NCBI GenBank assembly: GCA_036743315.1
Contig: DAINPV010000075.1
Coordinates: 1-13,823, forward strand
From: CALBTQ01 sp036743315
GTDB lineage: Bacteria; Lernaellota; Lernaellaia; Lernaellales; Lernaellaceae
Direction of reading: 5' to 3'
Length of the DNA: 13,823 bases
In this document: piece by piece, positions 1 through 7,263 of the stretch
How positions within the stretch are numbered: position 1 is the first letter of the stretch
How the letters are laid out: every line of letters begins with the position of its first letter
The notes under the pieces: generated by a model
Seen by the model: the letters and a program-made list of their open reading frames with translations, nothing else
Database searches by the model: none
What the model was told of the DNA's origin: nothing
Translations under genes and position numbers: made by a program

Positions 1-390
1 ATCAGCCATAGTTCGGTCGAGCGCGTGATCGGTCCGGACGCGACGATCACCGCCGACTTCGCGCTCAGCCGGCTTACCGGCGTGATCGACAAGCTGCTGG
101 TCTACCCCGACAACATGATGAAGAATCTGGAAAAGACCGGCGGACTCTACGCCAGCCAGACGCTGCTGCTGGCGCTGGCGCGCCGTGGCGTGTCGCGCGA
201 GGACGCCTACAAAATGGTGCAGCGCAACGCGATGCAGGTGTGGGAGCACGGCGCGGACTTTCTGCAGACGCTGCTGGCCGACGCGGAACTGATGGAGCGC
301 CTGGATGAACAAACTGTGCGCGACGCTTTTGATTTTAAAGTGCAGTTGCGACACGTGGACCATATTTTCCGGCGCGTGTTCGGGGAATAA
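1..390 (+). CDS. purB: Adenylosuccinate lyase, C-terminal part (5' end outside window)
   Basis: The frame is open from base 1 and its first residues, ISHSSVERV, match the conserved DISHSSVER stretch of adenylosuccinate lyases. The rest (LLVYPDNMMKNLEKTGGL, then a helical tail with AYKMVQRNAMQVWE) is the usual C-terminal domain. The enzyme is cytosolic. It eliminates fumarate from SAICAR and from adenylosuccinate, so it serves both de novo purine synthesis and AMP formation. About 129 residues are visible of a protein usually 430-470 long; the upstream catalytic part lies outside. The gene ends with TAA and is followed within about 60 bases by a GC-rich hairpin. This suggests it is not co-transcribed with the transporter downstream. 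I am confident of the family. Confidence 0.93.
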   Translation: MSHSSVERVIGPDATITADFALSRLTGVIDKLLVYPDNMMKNLEKTGGLYASQTLLLALARRGVSREDAYKMVQRNAMQVWEHGADFLQTLLADAELMERLDEQTVRDAFDFKVQLRHVDHIFRRVFGE

Positions 391-447
391 GCCGGTCGCG
401 CACAAGAACGGCAACTACACGGATAACAAACTATTTTCGATTGCCGG

Positions 448-476
448 TTGACGGGGCCGCCCCCGTATTTTAGAAA
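448..476 (+). promoter_or_regulatory. Candidate sigma-70-type promoter for the peptide transporter
   Basis: TTGACG (448-453, five of six to the -35 consensus) is separated by 17 bases from TAGAAA (471-476, four of six to -10). It lies about 45 bases before the transporter start. The spacer contains the GC-rich hairpin 451-466, so the two readings (terminator, promoter) overlap and only one may be real. The call rests on consensus matching alone. Confidence 0.25.
451..471 (+). terminator. Probable rho-independent terminator after purB
   Basis: A 6-bp perfect stem (ACGGGG 451-456 with CCCCGT 461-466) closes a 4-base loop and is followed by ATTTT. The T-run is short, so it may be weak. The same bases also fall inside a candidate promoter spacer for the next gene, so the function is not settled. 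Confidence 0.45.
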
Positions 477-522
477 GTGCGGACTTGCACATTCGACCCT
501 CCCGGGAGCGAAAGGGGATTAC

Positions 523-1833
523 ATGGCCGAAGCGATCGCAAACGAAAAAAGGCATCCGCGCGGATTGTACCTGCTGTTCGGCGTGGAAATGTGGGAACGC
601 TTCTCCTACTACGGCATGCGCTCGTTGCTGGTGCTGTACATGACCAAGCAGCTTTTGTTTTCCACGGAAAAATCTGGGTCGGTCTACGGTTGGTACACCG
701 GGCTGGTTTACCTGACGCCGCTGCTGGGCGGCTACATCGCCGACCGCTACCTGGGCGCGCGCAAGTGCATCCTGATCGGCGGAACGCTTATGGCGTTGGG
801 TCACTTCACCATGGCCTTCGAACCGCTGCCGTTCTTCTACTCGGCGCTGATCCTATTGATCCTCGGCAACGGCTTTTTCAAACCGAACATCTCCACGACC
901 GTCGGTCAGCTTTACCATGCCAACGACACGCGGCGCGACGGCGGCTTCACCATTTTCTACATGGGCATCAACCTGGGCGCGATGTTCTCGCCGCTGGTCT
1001 GCGGCACGCTGGGCGAGAAAATCGGCTGGCATTACGGCTTCGCCGCCGCCGGCGTGGGCATGGTCGCCGGCCTGCTGATGTATCTTTGGGGCCAGAAAAG
1101 CTTCCTCGGCGAAGCGGGCCTGTATCCGGCGAACGGACCGCAAGCCGGCGGCAAGGCTCATCACCAGGAGCCGCTGACGATCGAAGAAAAACATCGCATC
1201 GCCGTGATCTTCATCATGGCGTTCTTCGTGATTTTCTTCTGGGCATCCTTCGAGCAGGCGGGCAGTTCGCTGACGCTGTTCGCCGAGCACTCGACCGACC
1301 GCATGATCCGCGTCCTGAATTGGGAGTTCCCGACCAGTTGGTTCCAGGCGGTCAATCCGTTCCTGATTCTGGTGATGGCGCCGCTGTTCTCGGGCATGTG
1401 GTCGCGCCTGGCGCGCAAGGATCGCGACCTGTCGACGCCGCATAAATTCGTGCTCGGCTTGAGCTTGCTGGCCTTCGGTTTCGTGGTGATGATCGTGGCC
1501 GGCGGCATCGTGGACAAGACCAACGCCAAGGTGGGGTTGATCTGGCTGATGGCCGCGTACTTCCTGCACACGGCCGGCGAGTTGTGCCTGTCGCCGATCG
1601 GCTTGTCGATGGTGACCAAGCTGTCGCCGGCGCGCTTCGGTTCGCTGATGATGGGCACCTGGTTCGGCGCGAACTTCCTGGCCAACCTGTTCGGCGGCCT
1701 GTTCGCAGGCAACTACGACGCGATGGGCAAAGCGTACTTCTTCTCGATCCCGGTCATCACGGCCGGCGGCGCGGCGATCATCTTGTTGTTCCTGTCGCCG
1801 TGGCTCAAGCGCTGGATGCACGGCGTGCACTAA
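523..1833 (+). CDS. Proton-coupled di/tripeptide transporter, POT/PTR (MFS) family
   Basis: This is an inner-membrane proton symporter of the peptide transporter family, predicted to import di- or tripeptides. Of 436 residues, 21-30 (VEMWERFSYY) carry the ExxERFxYY motif used in proton coupling. Residues 69-81 (GGYIADRYLGARK) and 145-152 (FYMGINLG) match PTR2 signatures. E244-Q245 in FEQAGSS and 352-360 (GELCLSPIG) are further family blocks. I count about 12 hydrophobic helices: six before residue 188 and six after 223. The linker between them is short and mostly polar, so the extra HA/HB helix pair of many bacterial POTs seems absent. The ATG at 523 is chosen over an in-frame upstream start at 448 because AAAGGGG lies just before it and the family homology starts right after it. 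A hairpin terminator follows. Confidence 0.92.
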   Translation: MAEAIANEKRHPRGLYLLFGVEMWERFSYYGMRSLLVLYMTKQLLFSTEKSGSVYGWYTGLVYLTPLLGGYIADRYLGARKCILIGGTLMALGHFTMAFEPLPFFYSALILLILGNGFFKPNISTTVGQLYHANDTRRDGGFTIFYMGINLGAMFSPLVCGTLGEKIGWHYGFAAAGVGMVAGLLMYLWGQKSFLGEAGLYPANGPQAGGKAHHQEPLTIEEKHRIAVIFIMAFFVIFFWASFEQAGSSLTLFAEHSTDRMIRVLNWEFPTSWFQAVNPFLILVMAPLFSGMWSRLARKDRDLSTPHKFVLGLSLLAFGFVVMIVAGGIVDKTNAKVGLIWLMAAYFLHTAGELCLSPIGLSMVTKLSPARFGSLMMGTWFGANFLANLFGGLFAGNYDAMGKAYFFSIPVITAGGAAIILLFLSPWLKRWMHGVH

Positions 1834-1855
1834 ACACCGCCTCTCTCGAAAACCG

Positions 1856-1886
1856 AACGCCGCTTCCTATCGGGGGCGGCGTTTTT
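1856..1886 (+). terminator. Rho-independent terminator of the peptide transporter
   Basis: An 8-bp perfect stem (AACGCCGC 1856-1863 with GCGGCGTT 1876-1883) encloses a 12-base loop and runs directly into a T-tract of five (1882-1886). It begins 22 bases after the transporter stop codon and insulates the transporter from the lipoprotein gene. Confidence 0.75.
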
Positions 1887-1971
1887 GCCTTCAAGGTTGG
1901 ACAGTTTCAGGGAAAATGGGTAAAATCGCGCCCCGGTTATGTCAATTCGATCTCATAGAAAGCGGCGGTTC

Positions 1972-3393
1972 ATGAAAACACAGATGCTGATTGGGCTTTT
2001 TCTGTTGGTGATGACCGTGGGGCTTTTCGCATGCGCCGACGATGACGACGACAACGACGATGACACGCCGGCCGATGACGATGCGGTCGATGACGACTCG
2101 AACCTCGACGACGACACCGCCGTCGATGACGATGATGACGACGAACCCACGCTATATGCGGGCGCCGCGCGCGTCGACGTCACGCCGACGAAAGATCTGA
2201 TTCTCGGCGGCTACGGCATGTGCGTGCTCGCGGAAATTTTCTGCCGGTGGTCCGACGGCGTGCACGATCCGCTGTACGCCAACGCGGTGGCTATCGAGGA
2301 CGCGAACGGCACGGCCGTCGTGCAGATCGCCATCGACTCGGTCGGCATGGTGTACACCCATCTGGAGATGATTCAAAACGGCGTGGCCGACGCGACGGGC
2401 ATTCCGCCCGATCACGTGATCGTCAGCACCAGCCACAGCCACCAGGCGCCCGACACGATCGGCATGTGGGGCGTGATGATTCCACCCATTCCCGGGCGCG
2501 ATCCGGAGTACATGGCCCAGGTGATCACCGGGGCGATCGAAGCGGGCGTGACCGCCTATGACAGCCGGCGGCCGGCGCTGGCGCGGGTCAACTTCGGCTA
2601 TGAGCCGAATTATCACTTCAATTTCCTGTGGGACAAGGATCCCGATGCGGTCACCGATTCGACGATGACCGTAATGGGTCTTTACGAGCCCGACGGCACG
2701 CCGATCGCCACGATGATGAATTGGGGCAGCCACCCGACGGTGCTGCCGCCGGAAAATTTGCTGATCGGCGCCGATTTCGTCGGCGGGTATTACGAGGCAA
2801 TGGCCGCGGCGCTGCCTGGTATTCACGTTTTCCTGCAAGGCAACCTGGGCGCGTCGGTGCGCACGTATAACTTCCTGGACCCGTGGGACGAGAAAATAGG
2901 CGACCAGGTGTGGGGCACGTGGGAAGACGCCTGGGGCGTGGGCGCCGGGCTGGCCGAGACGGCGTTGTCGCTGCTGGACGCGGCCGTCCCGGTGGATGAT
3001 ACGGAAATCCACGTGGCCAAAGCGACCATCAACGTGCAGTTGATGAATCCATTTTTCGCGATCGTCGGCAAACTCGACATGATTCCGCGCCCGGTGCCGA
3101 ACATGGGCGAATACGCCGACTCGCGCGTGTCGGCCTGGCGGATGGGTCCGTTTTCACTGGCCACCGCGCCCGGCGAAACCGCGCCGAAACTGGGTTTGGA
3201 GCTGCGCGGCTTGATGGATGGCGAGTATAAAATGATCGTCAACATGGCGCAGGATTGGGTGGGCTACCTGATGTACCCGGAGATGTTCACCAGCCTGATT
3301 TACATCGAGTACTCGATGGTCTGCCCCGGCGGGCAAACGGCGCAAGCGATGGTCGATGCCTACACGGCAATCTTCTCCGATCCGAATTTTTGA
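1972..3393 (+). CDS. Lipoprotein with Asp-rich tether and neutral/alkaline ceramidase-like domain
   Basis: Residues 1-20 form a type II signal peptide ending in the lipobox LFAC, with C21 as the lipidated cysteine. Residues 23-57 are mostly Asp with interspersed N, T, S, A and V. From about residue 61 the protein reads like the neutral/alkaline non-lysosomal ceramidase family: AGAARVDVTP (63-72), GVHDPLYANA (96-105), a zinc-ligand-like TSHSHQAP (153-160, H155/H157) and NWGSHPTVLPPENLLIGADF (250-269, H254). A late PGE (E402) and DWVGYL (Y432) also match. Family members hydrolyse the amide of ceramide or similar lipids using zinc. At 473 residues it is shorter than true ceramidases (about 650-700), and the usual G-D-V-S-P nucleophile region reads GNLGASVRT here (S295), so substrate and activity are uncertain. 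It is probably exported and membrane-anchored. The ATG at 1972 is preferred over 1939 because it begins the signal peptide; the ribosome site is weak. Confidence 0.8.
   Translation: MKTQMLIGLFLLVMTVGLFACADDDDDNDDDTPADDDAVDDDSNLDDDTAVDDDDDDEPTLYAGAARVDVTPTKDLILGGYGMCVLAEIFCRWSDGVHDPLYANAVAIEDANGTAVVQIAIDSVGMVYTHLEMIQNGVADATGIPPDHVIVSTSHSHQAPDTIGMWGVMIPPIPGRDPEYMAQVITGAIEAGVTAYDSRRPALARVNFGYEPNYHFNFLWDKDPDAVTDSTMTVMGLYEPDGTPIATMMNWGSHPTVLPPENLLIGADFVGGYYEAMAAALPGIHVFLQGNLGASVRTYNFLDPWDEKIGDQVWGTWEDAWGVGAGLAETALSLLDAAVPVDDTEIHVAKATINVQLMNPFFAIVGKLDMIPRPVPNMGEYADSRVSAWRMGPFSLATAPGETAPKLGLELRGLMDGEYKMIVNMAQDWVGYLMYPEMFTSLIYIEYSMVCPGGQTAQAMVDAYTAIFSDPNF
2038..2142 (+). repeat. GAY-rich low-complexity tract encoding the Asp tether
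   Basis: About 105 bases made largely of GAC/GAT triplets encode residues 23-57 of the ceramidase-like lipoprotein. The unit is degenerate (runs of three to six Asp separated by N, TPA, AV, SNL or TAV), not a clean tandem repeat. GAC and GAT alternate irregularly, which would tend to stabilise it against slippage. A matching tract lies on the opposite strand near 13.1-13.2 kb. Confidence 0.8.
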
Positions 3394-3408
3394 ACGGCCC
3401 TTTAAACG

Positions 3409-3444
3409 AAACGGGCCGCCGGCGCGCGCCGACAGCCCGTTTTT
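3409..3444. terminator. Bidirectional terminator between convergent genes
   Basis: AAACGGGC (3409-3416) pairs with GCCCGTTT (3435-3442), and the interior contains the 12-base palindrome CGGCGCGCGCCG (3420-3431), giving a long GC-rich hairpin. On the plus strand it runs into TTTTT (3440-3444) and would end the lipoprotein transcript. On the minus strand it is followed by CGTTTAAA, a weaker T-run, and would end the oxidoreductase operon. It fills most of the 63 bases between the two stop codons. Confidence 0.65.
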
Positions 3445-3456
3445 ATTTAACCCGCG

Positions 3457-4347
3457 TTACGCGCGGAAGCGCTCTTCCATCGACTTCTGCAACAGGATGC
3501 GCCATTCGTAATCGACGCGCTTTTGGATCTCGTCCACTTCGTCCTGTTTCAGGTGGCGGAAACGGCCCTGGTACTTGAGATATTCGACCACCGGGATTTC
3601 CTTGGGATCCACGTTGATGTGGTACTCCTCGCCGTTGAACACTTCGTACACCGGGAAGACCTTGGTGTAGGTCGCCAGACGCGCCACTTCGATCGACTGT
3701 TCCGAGCTGATGCGCCAACCCGGAGGACACGGCGACAGAATGTGGATGAACTTGGTGCCGTAAATTTTCTTCGCCGTCTGCACCTTGCGGATCAGGTCCT
3801 CGGGAAAAGCGACGTTGGCCGTGGCCACGTAGGGCGCTTTATGCCCGGCGAGTATCTGCACCATGTTCTTTTTCGGCCCGCGCTTGGGATGCTTTTCCGG
3901 CGTGGTGGTCGTCCAGGCGCCTTCCGGCGTCGCGCCCGACCGCTGAATGCCGGTGTTCATGTACGCTTCGTTGTCGTAGCAGAAATAGATGATGTTCTCG
4001 TTGCGCTCGGCTGCGCCCGAAAGACTCTGCAAACCGATGTCGAAGGTGCCGCCGTCGCCGGCGAACGCCATGACCTGGGTTTCGGTCTGCCCTTTCATAT
4101 CCAGCGCCGCGCGCACGCCCGAAGCCGCCGCGCCGGCGGTTTCGAAGGCCGTGTGCAAAATGGGCACCTTCAGCGTGTTGTAAGGAAAGTTGCCGCTGAT
4201 GATCGTCCAGCAACAGGCCGGAACGATGCAGATCGTGTCCGGTCCCATGGCCTTGAGCACATGCCTCATCGCGGCCGAACCACCACAGCCCTGGCAAGCC
4301 AGATGACCGCTCATCATGAGTTCTTCGCGCGGATAATTTTCCCTCAT
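3457..4347 (-). CDS. 2-oxoacid:ferredoxin oxidoreductase, beta subunit (TPP-binding)
   Basis: This 296-residue protein is the thiamine-diphosphate subunit of a pyruvate/2-ketoisovalerate-type oxidoreductase, which converts a 2-oxoacid plus CoA to acyl-CoA and CO2. GDGGTFDIG (97-105) is the TPP/Mg site. YDNEAYMNTGIQRSGATP (124-141) is the strongly conserved family block. C18, C21 (CQGCG), C46 and C207 (SPCPPG) are placed to hold the proximal [4Fe-4S] cluster. The length is normal for the family. The ATG at 4347 overlaps the alpha stop as ATGA and has GAAGGGG just upstream; a longer in-frame reading to 4596 would only run antiframe through alpha. It is the last gene of the operon. Motifs do not separate pyruvate from branched-chain or other substrates. 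Confidence 0.92.
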   Translation of the reverse strand: MRENYPREELMMSGHLACQGCGGSAAMRHVLKAMGPDTICIVPACCWTIISGNFPYNTLKVPILHTAFETAGAAASGVRAALDMKGQTETQVMAFAGDGGTFDIGLQSLSGAAERNENIIYFCYDNEAYMNTGIQRSGATPEGAWTTTTPEKHPKRGPKKNMVQILAGHKAPYVATANVAFPEDLIRKVQTAKKIYGTKFIHILSPCPPGWRISSEQSIEVARLATYTKVFPVYEVFNGEEYHINVDPKEIPVVEYLKYQGRFRHLKQDEVDEIQKRVDYEWRILLQKSMEERFRA

Positions 4348-5498
4348 GGCTTCAACCCCTTCCAGTAGAACAAGCTCTCGGGCTTCTCTTTGGACTCGGC
4401 GTCCGCGATGATCTCTTCGATCACCTGCGGCGTGATGTCGCGGCCGCCCAAACCGGTGATGTAGCAATACACATCGGGACGATCGTCGATGAGCGTCAGC
4501 GCGCCGCGGATCTCGTCGGCCCAGATGCCGCTCTTGCCGAAGCTGATGTTGCGGTCGATAACCACCGCGCGCTTCTTGCCCGCCAGCACGCGGCAAATGT
4601 CCTCGTTCGGGAACGGGCGGAAGAAGCGCAACTTGAGCAAGCCCACCTTGCGGCCTTGTTCGCGCAGCTTTTTAACGATCACGCGGCCCGGGCTGCTGGT
4701 GGTCGAGGTGGTGATCAGCACCGTTTCGGCGTCGTCGCAATCGACGGCCTCGACCAGATCGTAGCTGCGGCCGAAAACTTCGCCGAATTCGCGCCCGACC
4801 TCCCGCGCCACATCTTTGGACTTATCCATCGCCACCTGCATCTTGTAGCGCATTTCCAGGTACAGATCGGGCATGACCAAGGCGTTGAAGCTGCGCGGAT
4901 CGCTCGGATTCAGATAGATTTCCGGATCGTACGGCGGCAGGAATTTGTCGACCAGACCGACGTCGGGAATGTCCACCGGCTCGTAGGTGTGGCTCAGGAA
5001 GAAGGCGTCGTAACAGACCATCACCGGCAGGCGGACCTGCTCAGCGAGCTTGAAGGCCTGCACCACCGAGTCGAACACTTCTTGATTGTCCTCGGCGTAA
5101 ACCTGAATCCAACCGGTATCGCGCTGCGAAAGCGAGTCGGTCTGATCCGACCAGATCGACCAACCCGGCGCCATGGCGCGGTTGACGTTGACCATGACGA
5201 TCGGCAAACGCGCGCCCGCCGCCCAGTGCAGCAGTTCGTGCATCAGCGCCAGGCCGTTGGCCGAGGTCGCGGTGAAGGTGCGCACGCCGGCGCTGGAGGC
5301 GGCGATGATGCTGGCCAGCGCGGAGTGCTCGGATTCGACTTTCAGGAACTTCGCGTCCAGTCGCCCGTCGGCGCACATCTCGCTGAGTTCCTCGACTATC
5401 TGCGTCTGCGGAGTAATCGGATATGCGGCGACGACTTTCACCTTGCAGCGCATGGCCGCGTAGCTTGCCGCATGATTTCCCATGAGGACTTTCTTCAT
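4344..5498 (-). CDS. 2-oxoacid:ferredoxin oxidoreductase, alpha subunit
   Basis: The 384-residue alpha subunit pairs with beta to form the TPP active site. YPITPQT (26-32) and the glutamate in VESEHSAL (E57, which activates the TPP aminopyrimidine) are family hallmarks. So is the block NRAMAPGWSIWSDQTDSL from 106 on, with QVYAEDNQE following. The C-terminal half holds the second domain, including LLKLRFFRPFP and DRNISFGKSGIWADEIRGAL. Length fits PorA/VorB-type subunits. The ATG at 5498 lies three bases after the flavoprotein stop, with GAGGAG overlapping that stop region as ribosome site; the 3' end overlaps beta by four bases. Translational coupling is likely. The gene name (porA, vorB, korA) is left open because the substrate is not evident. 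Confidence 0.92.
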   Translation of the reverse strand: MKKVLMGNHAASYAAMRCKVKVVAAYPITPQTQIVEELSEMCADGRLDAKFLKVESEHSALASIIAASSAGVRTFTATSANGLALMHELLHWAAGARLPIVMVNVNRAMAPGWSIWSDQTDSLSQRDTGWIQVYAEDNQEVFDSVVQAFKLAEQVRLPVMVCYDAFFLSHTYEPVDIPDVGLVDKFLPPYDPEIYLNPSDPRSFNALVMPDLYLEMRYKMQVAMDKSKDVAREVGREFGEVFGRSYDLVEAVDCDDAETVLITTSTTSSPGRVIVKKLREQGRKVGLLKLRFFRPFPNEDICRVLAGKKRAVVIDRNISFGKSGIWADEIRGALTLIDDRPDVYCYITGLGGRDITPQVIEEIIADAESKEKPESLFYWKGLKP

Positions 5499-5501
5499 GA
5501 T

Positions 5502-7259
5502 TTACTCCTCTTCCATCTTCATTGCCGAGCGCGGGCACTCTTTGACGCAGATGCCGCAACCCTTGCAATAATCAAAGTCGATGTCATAGCCGTAGCCGCC
5601 GTCGGTGCGGTGGCTGATCGCGACGTCGGGGCAGAACATGAAGCAGTTGTCGCACATCGTGCACACGCCGCAGTGGAAGCAACGTTCGGCGGCGGCGTAC
5701 GCCTGCTCGGCGTTGAGCCCGAGGTTGATTTCGGCGAAGGTCGCCCGGCGCTGCTCCAGCCCGAGGCGCGGCATAGGCTCGCGCTCGAGCGGCTCGAAGT
5801 GCCACATGTTCAGGTTTTCGAAAGCGATCACCTTTTCGGCGGCGATGTTCTTGGCATGCGCGCCCTTCTCTTTGAGGTACTGCGCCACCGAAACGCTGCC
5901 GCGCTGGCCGATGATCACGCGCCCGCCGATGGCCTCGACCGTCTCGCCGTGCAGGAAGCGGTCGATGGCGATCGCGCCGCGTTTGCCGTCGCCGATCGCC
6001 CGCGCCACGTTCTGCTGCGCGCTGGCGATGTCGCCGCCCGCAAAGACGCCCGGGTGATTGGTCAGGCCGAAATCGTCGATTTTAATCTTGCCCCATTCGC
6101 GTTTGACGTCCTCGGGCAGGAACGACAGGTCGCCCACCTCGCCGATGGCCGGCACGACCATGTCGCAGGGCACGATGAACTCACTGCCCGCGACCGGCAC
6201 CGGACGGCGACGGCCCGATTCGTCGGGATCGCCCAATTCCATCTTCCGCATCTCGATGCCCGACACCTTGCCCTCTTCGGTCAGGATGCGCACCGGCGCG
6301 ACGAGCATTTCCATCTTCACGCCTTCGATTTCAGCATCCGCGACCTCTTCCTCGAACGCGGGCATTTCCACCTGCGTCCGGCGGTAGTAGACGGTCGTTT
6401 CCGCGCCCAGGCGCAACGCCGTGCGCGCCGCGTCAACCGCGCTGTTGCCGCCGCCGATCACCGCCACGCGCATGCCGACCTCGACCGGTTGGCCCAGCGC
6501 CACCTTGGTCAGCAGCGCCAGCCCGGGCACGACGCCCTGTGCGTCTTCGCCGGGGATGTCCAACGCGCGGTTGGCGTGCACGCCGGTGGCGACGAACACC
6601 GCATCGAAGTCAAGCATTTTGGCAAAAGGCACGTCCTGCCCGACCTTGGCGTCCAGGTGTATTTTCACGCCCATCGACTCGATGGCCGCGATCTCTTGAT
6701 CCAGAACATCGTCGGGCAACCGGTAGGCCGGAATGCCCACGCGCAGCAGGCCGCCGGCCTTGGGCAGCGCGTCGAAAATTTCCACCTGGTGGCCCATGCG
6801 GGTCAAGTGATAGGCCGCGGCCAGACCCGCCGGACCGGCGCCGATCACCGCCACGCTCTTGCCCGACTTGGGCCGCAGCGCCTTGACTTCCTCGGCCGGC
6901 GCATGGTCGGCGGCATAGCGCTCCAGCGCTTGAATGGCCGTGGGTTTATCCAAGTGACAGCGATTGCACGCCTGCTCGCAGGGGTGGAAACACACGCGGC
7001 CGGTCACGGCCGGCAGCGGATTTTCCTGTTTGAGCAACCGCCAGGCTTCGGCGATTTTTCCTTCGTCGATCAGCCGGATGAATCCTTCGACGTCGTTGCC
7101 GGCCGGACAGGCTTCGTTGCACGGCGGAACACTGTCGAGGTATGCGGGTTTTAAATAACGCCAACTGCCGGTCTTGTTCCACAACATGGTGGAGACGGAC
7201 ACCACCAGTTCGGGCATCTCGCCGGCTCCGGAAAAGACAATGGGTTTGTGCTCTGCCAT
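5502..7259 (-). CDS. NAD(P)H-linked FAD/Fe-S oxidoreductase (GltD-like) fused to a delta-type ferredoxin domain
   Basis: The 585-residue protein joins two modules. Residues 40-440 resemble the glutamate synthase small subunit/NfnB family. Six N-terminal cysteines (C47, C51, C90, C94, C98, C101) suit Fe-S clusters, VIGAGPAGLAAAY (138-150) suits FAD, VIGGGNSAVDAART (267-280) suits NAD(P)H, and AGGDIASAQQNVARAIGDG (407-425) is the FAD-closing block. Residues 525-585 form a PorD-like 2[4Fe-4S] domain, CxxCxxC...CP from C533 to C543 and C565/568/571/575, with extra C527 and C530. Placed between gamma and alpha, it takes the position of the delta subunit. The inferred role is to carry electrons from the 2-oxoacid site to NAD(P)+ (or the reverse) in one protein; flavoprotein partners are known for some 2-oxoglutarate oxidoreductases. 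The start at 7259 lies four bases after the gamma stop. Confidence 0.9.
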   Translation of the reverse strand: MAEHKPIVFSGAGEMPELVVSVSTMLWNKTGSWRYLKPAYLDSVPPCNEACPAGNDVEGFIRLIDEGKIAEAWRLLKQENPLPAVTGRVCFHPCEQACNRCHLDKPTAIQALERYAADHAPAEEVKALRPKSGKSVAVIGAGPAGLAAAYHLTRMGHQVEIFDALPKAGGLLRVGIPAYRLPDDVLDQEIAAIESMGVKIHLDAKVGQDVPFAKMLDFDAVFVATGVHANRALDIPGEDAQGVVPGLALLTKVALGQPVEVGMRVAVIGGGNSAVDAARTALRLGAETTVYYRRTQVEMPAFEEEVADAEIEGVKMEMLVAPVRILTEEGKVSGIEMRKMELGDPDESGRRRPVPVAGSEFIVPCDMVVPAIGEVGDLSFLPEDVKREWGKIKIDDFGLTNHPGVFAGGDIASAQQNVARAIGDGKRGAIAIDRFLHGETVEAIGGRVIIGQRGSVSVAQYLKEKGAHAKNIAAEKVIAFENLNMWHFEPLEREPMPRLGLEQRRATFAEINLGLNAEQAYAAAERCFHCGVCTMCDNCFMFCPDVAISHRTDGGYGYDIDFDYCKGCGICVKECPRSAMKMEEE

Positions 7260-7263
7260 CGCT

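Noticed and set aside
853..1830. A 325-codon minus-strand open frame opposite the peptide transporter
   Set aside because: It is charged and low in complexity with no family motif. The plus-strand transporter motifs are decisive.
2152..3012. A 286-codon minus-strand open frame opposite the ceramidase-like gene
   Set aside because: It is rich in Arg and His, without domains, and has no convincing ribosome site. The plus strand encodes a recognisable conserved domain.
4656..7154. An 832-codon open frame on the plus strand, antisense to the alpha and flavoprotein genes
   Set aside because: The translation is rich in His, Arg, Asp and Val with no recognisable domain, as expected for the antisense shadow of GC-rich genes. 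The minus-strand frames carry clear family motifs over the same stretch.
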